Shown one piece after another: positions 60,915 to 64,000 of a stretch of 64,000 nucleotides of DNA (the stretch's first letter is position 1; each line of letters opens with the position of its first letter). A program made the position numbers and the translations under genes. This DNA comes from Candidatus Zhuqueibacterota bacterium (GTDB lineage: Bacteria; Zhuqueibacterota; Zhuqueibacteria; Thermofontimicrobiales; Sulfurfontimicrobiaceae): NCBI GenBank assembly GCA_016927835.1, contig JAFGMA010000235.1:1-64000 (forward strand), written 5' to 3'. The notes beneath the pieces are model-generated. The model was not told the DNA's origin. It was given only the letters and a program-made list of their open reading frames with translations, and did not search any database.

Positions 60915-61853
60915 ATGAAGCAGAATACCCGCAGGCGCTTCCTGATAGTGATTTTAACGCTTTCCGCATTGATTGTATCAACCATCATCGGCTTTCGAAA
61001 ATACCTGAATGCGGATTATCGAGATGTCTTCATCAAAAACAAAGGTCAAATCGTTCGAACAGAACTCAGATTCCGAGCGGAGGATTCGACTTTCAATAAT
61101 TATGATTTGACGATAATCGATTCGAACAATCTGACTATCCAATGCATGGTCAGAGTGCCGAAGGATTCGACGCAAAAATACCCGGCGCTGTTGGTAATGA
61201 ATGGCTTCGATACCGGGCGGCATGTGATCGAATTATTCAATTCGATCGAAAAAGCAGTGCTCATTTCGTTCGATTGGCCCTATGAGGGAAAGCGCAAATT
61301 CAGAGGTGCGGATATAGGTCCGTTTTTGCCTAAAATTCGATCGGCAATCATTCGGGCAGTTTCGGTAGTACTTGAAGTAATCGATTACCTTCAAACACGC
61401 GCCGATGTCGATCAGGAGAAAATATTTGTCGTTGGCGCCAGCTTTGGGGCGCCATTCGCGGTCGATGCGGCGGCGGTTGATGAACGCATAAAGGCGGTTA
61501 TCTTGCTCTATGGTGGGGGCGATATTTCACTGTTGATCCAGTCCAGTTCCACAAAACAGGTGAAAACCGCCTGGGGGCGAAAGCTATTGGGAGAGTTTGT
61601 AGCAGCGCTGTTGGCGCCGGTTGAACCCATGAAATATGTGGAATACATTTCGCCGCGTCCACTACTGATGATTAACGGAAAATCGGATCAATCGATTTTT
61701 GGGAAAAGCGCGGAGCTGCTTTTCGAAAAGGCAGAAGACCCAAAGGACATGGTGTGGCTCGAAACCAGGCATGTGAAGCCCAAAATGTCGGATCTGACCG
61801 CCACGCTTGAACAGATGATGAAAAAATGGCTGATTGAAAAAGGATTGTTGTAG
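60915..61853 (+). CDS. Alpha/beta hydrolase (acetyl-esterase-like), membrane-anchored
   Basis: 312 residues from ATG 60915 (CCGGAG 8 bases ahead). The N-terminus MKQNTRRRFLIVILTLSALI is a signal anchor. The hydrolase core has ALLVMNGFDTGRHVIELF (oxyanion side), FDWPYEGKRKF, then the nucleophile elbow VVGASFGAPFAVDAAAV, GGGDISLLIQSS, and the acid and His regions PLLMINGKSDQSI and LETRHVKPKM. The elbow G-A-S-F-G has the standard nucleophilic Ser. It likely removes acyl groups from sugars or peptides in the periplasm. The previous gene is the GWxTD-like one; purA is convergent 13 bp away. Confidence 0.85.
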   Translation: MKQNTRRRFLIVILTLSALIVSTIIGFRKYLNADYRDVFIKNKGQIVRTELRFRAEDSTFNNYDLTIIDSNNLTIQCMVRVPKDSTQKYPALLVMNGFDTGRHVIELFNSIEKAVLISFDWPYEGKRKFRGADIGPFLPKIRSAIIRAVSVVLEVIDYLQTRADVDQEKIFVVGASFGAPFAVDAAAVDERIKAVILLYGGGDISLLIQSSSTKQVKTAWGRKLLGEFVAALLAPVEPMKYVEYISPRPLLMINGKSDQSIFGKSAELLFEKAEDPKDMVWLETRHVKPKMSDLTATLEQMMKKWLIEKGLL

Positions 61854-61866
61854 CGAGATGAAATAG

Positions 61867-63144
61867 CTATTCCGGGAATAGCGTGCTGTTGCGTTCAGGA
61901 CCAAGGGAGATGATACTGATTTTTGTCTGAACCAGTTCTTCAATTTCCCGAATATAAGCTTTGGCGTTTTCAGGCAGGTCATCATAAGATTTAACCAGAC
62001 CGGTTGGGCGCTGCCACCCTTTATAGCACTTATATTCCGGGTGAACCGCATCGAGCACATTCAAATCGGATGTAAATTCGGTCAGAAGGTCATTTTTGTA
62101 GCGGTAGCCAATGCACACCTTAATTTCCTCAAGCGTATCCAGCACATCGAGCTTGGTGAGTGCAAAAGAATTAATCCCGTTAATTCGCACCGCATAGCGC
62201 GCAAGCACGGCATCGAACCAGCCGCAACGCCTGGGTCTGCCGGTTGTTGCCCCGAATTCCTTACCAAGTTGTCGAATCGAATCCCCCTGGGCATCGGTTA
62301 TTTCGGTCGGGAATGGTCCCAATCCCACGCGGGTAAGATACGCCTTCGACACACCGAGTACCGAATCCAGCCGCGCCGGCGCGATTCCGAGTCCGGTACA
62401 TGCCCCGCCGCTGGTTGTATTGGAAGACGTTACATACGGATAGGTGCCAAAATCGAGATCCAGCAATGTTCCCTGGGCGCCTTCGATGAGGATTTTCTTG
62501 CCTTCATCAATCGCACGACTGAGTTTCAGGGAAACATCCGCACAGCATTTTCGCAGCTCCGGCAGGATTGCCATAACATCAGCTACGCATTGTTGTTTAT
62601 CCAGCGTAGGACGATGGTAAATATGTTTCAGAATAGCATTATTCTCATCGATATTTCGTTCCAGCTTTGCCTTGAAACGCTCAGGCGCAAAAATTTCACC
62701 CAGGCGGATTCCCGTTCGACTTGCTTTATCGCTGTAAGCCGGTCCGATTCCGCGGCAGGTTGTCCCGATTTTATTGCTTTCTGAAGCTGCTTCTTTCGCC
62801 TGATCGATCAATTTGTGATATGGCAGAACCAGGTGAGTTTGGTGACTTATGAAAATCCGGTTAGTGATATCGATATTTCGGGAAGTGAGAAAATTTATTT
62901 CCTCAAGAAAAGCAAATGGATCGAGCACCACGCCGCTGCCGATGTAGCATTGGGTGTGCGGATGCAAAATTCCGGACGGGATCAGGTGCAGGACATACTT
63001 TTCGCCAATTTCAATTGAATGCCCGGCATTGGCTCCCCCCTGACACCTGGCTACGATATCTGAGTTTGCGCTCAGGAGATCGACAATTTTACCTTTTCCT
63101 TCGTCTCCCCATTGTGCTCCCACAATAACCTGTACGGGCATCAT
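61867..63144 (-). CDS. purA: Adenylosuccinate synthetase
   Basis: 425 residues, the normal length. It joins IMP and aspartate with GTP to adenylosuccinate. Marks: VIVGAQWGDEGKGKIVD near 6-22 (phosphate loop), NAGHSIE, a TTCRGIGPAYSDKASR-like sequence (GTTCRGIGPAYSDKASRTGIR), GAQGTLLDLDFGTYPYVTSSNT near 224-245, and GRPRRCGWFDAVLARYAVRINGI near 300. The start could be ATG 63144 or 63141. It follows a STAS gene at 11 bp. With the AICAR transformylase at 16.5 kb it shows that de novo purine synthesis is present. Confidence 0.96.
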   Translation of the reverse strand: MMPVQVIVGAQWGDEGKGKIVDLLSANSDIVARCQGGANAGHSIEIGEKYVLHLIPSGILHPHTQCYIGSGVVLDPFAFLEEINFLTSRNIDITNRIFISHQTHLVLPYHKLIDQAKEAASESNKIGTTCRGIGPAYSDKASRTGIRLGEIFAPERFKAKLERNIDENNAILKHIYHRPTLDKQQCVADVMAILPELRKCCADVSLKLSRAIDEGKKILIEGAQGTLLDLDFGTYPYVTSSNTTSGGACTGLGIAPARLDSVLGVSKAYLTRVGLGPFPTEITDAQGDSIRQLGKEFGATTGRPRRCGWFDAVLARYAVRINGINSFALTKLDVLDTLEEIKVCIGYRYKNDLLTEFTSDLNVLDAVHPEYKCYKGWQRPTGLVKSYDDLPENAKAYIREIEELVQTKISIISLGPERNSTLFPE

Positions 63145-63155
63145 TCCCTCGAAAT

Positions 63156-63494
63156 CTATCCGAAGCTGGCAATCGCTTCATCGACTGTGTTGTAAGTTTC
63201 GAATACTGTAATCAGCTTGGTGATCATCAGCAGGCTTTTGATTCGTTCAGTAAGGCAGGCTAATTTCAAGTTTCCGTTGATATTTTTCATTGTTGTCAGA
63301 CCGCTGATCAGAATACCCAATCCCGAGCTATTCATCCAATTCACTTTTGAGAGATCGGCGACTACTTTGGTTTTGCCAGCTTCAACCAATTCGTGCAATT
63401 TATCATTTAAAATCGCCGCATCCGGTCCACCCATTATTTTTCCGGATAAATATAGCACAACGGCATCATCTATATATTTTTGCTCAAGTATCAC
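63156..63494 (-). CDS. STAS-domain anti-sigma-factor antagonist
   Basis: 112 residues. The start is GTG 63494 with GGAGGG about 9 bases upstream. It is a single STAS domain: VVLYLSGKIMGGPDAAIL, then VVADLSKVNWMNSSGLGIL near 44-62, where the serine pair at 56-57 is the usual phosphorylation site. Such proteins bind or release anti-sigma factors in partner-switching and are dephosphorylated by PP2C/SpoIIE-type phosphatases such as the one at 55940. It is 11 bp upstream of purA, which is an unusual partner and implies co-transcription. Confidence 0.9.
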   Translation of the reverse strand: MILEQKYIDDAVVLYLSGKIMGGPDAAILNDKLHELVEAGKTKVVADLSKVNWMNSSGLGILISGLTTMKNINGNLKLACLTERIKSLLMITKLITVFETYNTVDEAIASFG

Positions 63495-63665
63495 TTCTCG
63501 AAGCCCTCCATATATCGATTACCAGGCAACAAAGCAGGAATCCAACATAAGCTCTTGCCATTTCGAAAACACCAAAATAGGACGACGTCTCGATATCAAG
63601 ATGCCCGCAGTTTGCACGAAAATATCATTTGAAATGGCAGAAAATGGGATACTGCAAAAGCTGCG

Positions 63666-64000
63666 CTACCTGGCTCGTTGCGGTTTCACCTCACGGTTGG
63701 AACGATTTAAGGAACGTTTGCCTTCGCTTTGCAGATGCAGACCAACGACAATCGGGCTTGCTACAAATATCGATGAATAGGTTCCGACAACGATCCCTGC
63801 AATCATCGCAAAGGCAAAATTCCTGATATTTTCACCGCCAAAAAGGAATAGAATCAAAACAACGACAAAGGTGGTAAATGAAGTTACAACCGTTCGCGAC
63901 AATGACTGGTTGATACTTTGATTCACAATGCTAATATAGTTCTGCCCTCGCAGTTTTTTAAGATTCTCACGAATGCGGTCGAATACGACGATTGTATCAT
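63666..64000 (-). CDS. secF: Protein-export membrane protein SecF, 3' end
   Basis: The C-terminal 111 residues are present and the start lies beyond the window. Reading from the edge: [20 protein letters not shown], then [40 protein letters not shown] and [16 protein letters not shown], all characteristic of SecF transmembrane helices 4-6. SecF with SecD uses proton motive force to aid Sec-dependent protein export. The ending is the usual basic tail. secD probably lies further right. Confidence 0.95.
   Translation of the reverse strand, partial: DTIVVFDRIRENLKKLRGQNYISIVNQSINQSLSRTVVTSFTTFVVVLILFLFGGENIRNFAFAMIAGIVVGTYSSIFVASPIVVGLHLQSEGKRSLNRSNREVKPQRAR

Noticed and set aside
62041..62784. 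Open frame of 247 codons on the plus strand opposite purA
   Set aside because: purA is unmistakable on the minus strand; the other frame is a shadow.
1..64000. tRNA, rRNA, prophage or transposase genes
   Set aside because: I scanned for cloverleaf ends, GTTCRANYC boxes and integrase or DDE motifs and saw none; a tRNAscan run could still reveal one in the gaps.

Overview
The window is about 64 kb of gene-dense bacterial DNA of moderate GC. It shows no rRNA, no tRNA that I could recognise, no CRISPR array, no phage genes and no transposase gene. The mix of a GWxTD-type protein, DUF1573 and DUF4097 proteins, TolB-like/TPR lipoproteins, many TPR proteins, a beta-barrel outer-membrane protein, four dispersed UroD-superfamily (MtaA/CmuA-like) proteins and a sodium-pump decarboxylase fits a Gram-negative anaerobe of the FCB/candidate-phylum type (KSB1 or Calditrichota-like). 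That placement is inference from gene content.

Layout. 0.2-2.6 kb: two UroD-family proteins. 2.8-7.2 kb: envelope cluster on the minus strand, comprising a DUF1573 gene interrupted by one in-frame TGA exactly at a conserved Cys, an outer-membrane barrel and an IPT/TIG-like exported protein. 7.8-11.2 kb: five genes (zinc ribbon/DUF4190, DUF2752, pdxA, LolA-like, RapZ C-terminal domain), all overlapping, three of the four junctions by ATGA. 11.3-15.9 kb: a third UroD-family gene, two exported proteins (one a degenerate metallophosphoesterase) and a nucleoside phosphorylase. 16.5-23.2 kb: stand-alone AICAR transformylase, GH38 mannosidase and a membrane-anchored STAND NTPase with TPRs. 23.7-37 kb: serine hydrolase-TPR, an unassigned glycyl radical enzyme, orphan iorA, aldehyde dehydrogenase, GH78 rhamnosidase, a fourth UroD-like gene and a methyltransferase. 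37-42.3 kb: kinase-like ATPase, repeat-rich exported proteins and an RlmD-type methyltransferase. 42.5-45.7 kb: an oadG-oadA-oadB sodium-pump operon. 46-61.9 kb: TPR proteins, a zinc dehydrogenase, an SDR, two tandem TolB/TPR lipoproteins, a SpoIIE-type phosphatase, a GWxTD-like protein and an alpha/beta hydrolase. 61.9-64 kb: purA behind a STAS protein, then the 3' end of secF.

How the genes fit together. The metabolic genes suggest glycan use (GH38, GH78, lactaldehyde-type ALDH), anaerobic radical and 2-oxoacid chemistry (glycyl radical enzyme, IorA) and sodium-coupled decarboxylation. Purine synthesis is represented at both ends. STAS and PP2C proteins point to a partner-switching signalling system.

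The most notable signals are: (1) the candidate selenocysteine codon in the DUF1573 gene; (2) two families of about 90-120 bp MITE-like elements, each with two copies in the window; (3) a metallophosphoesterase with most metal ligands replaced; (4) a glycyl radical enzyme with a GCSQ instead of a GCVE active-site motif; (5) a membrane-tethered NLR-like STAND ATPase; (6) a small two-repeat reading frame near 58.1 kb.
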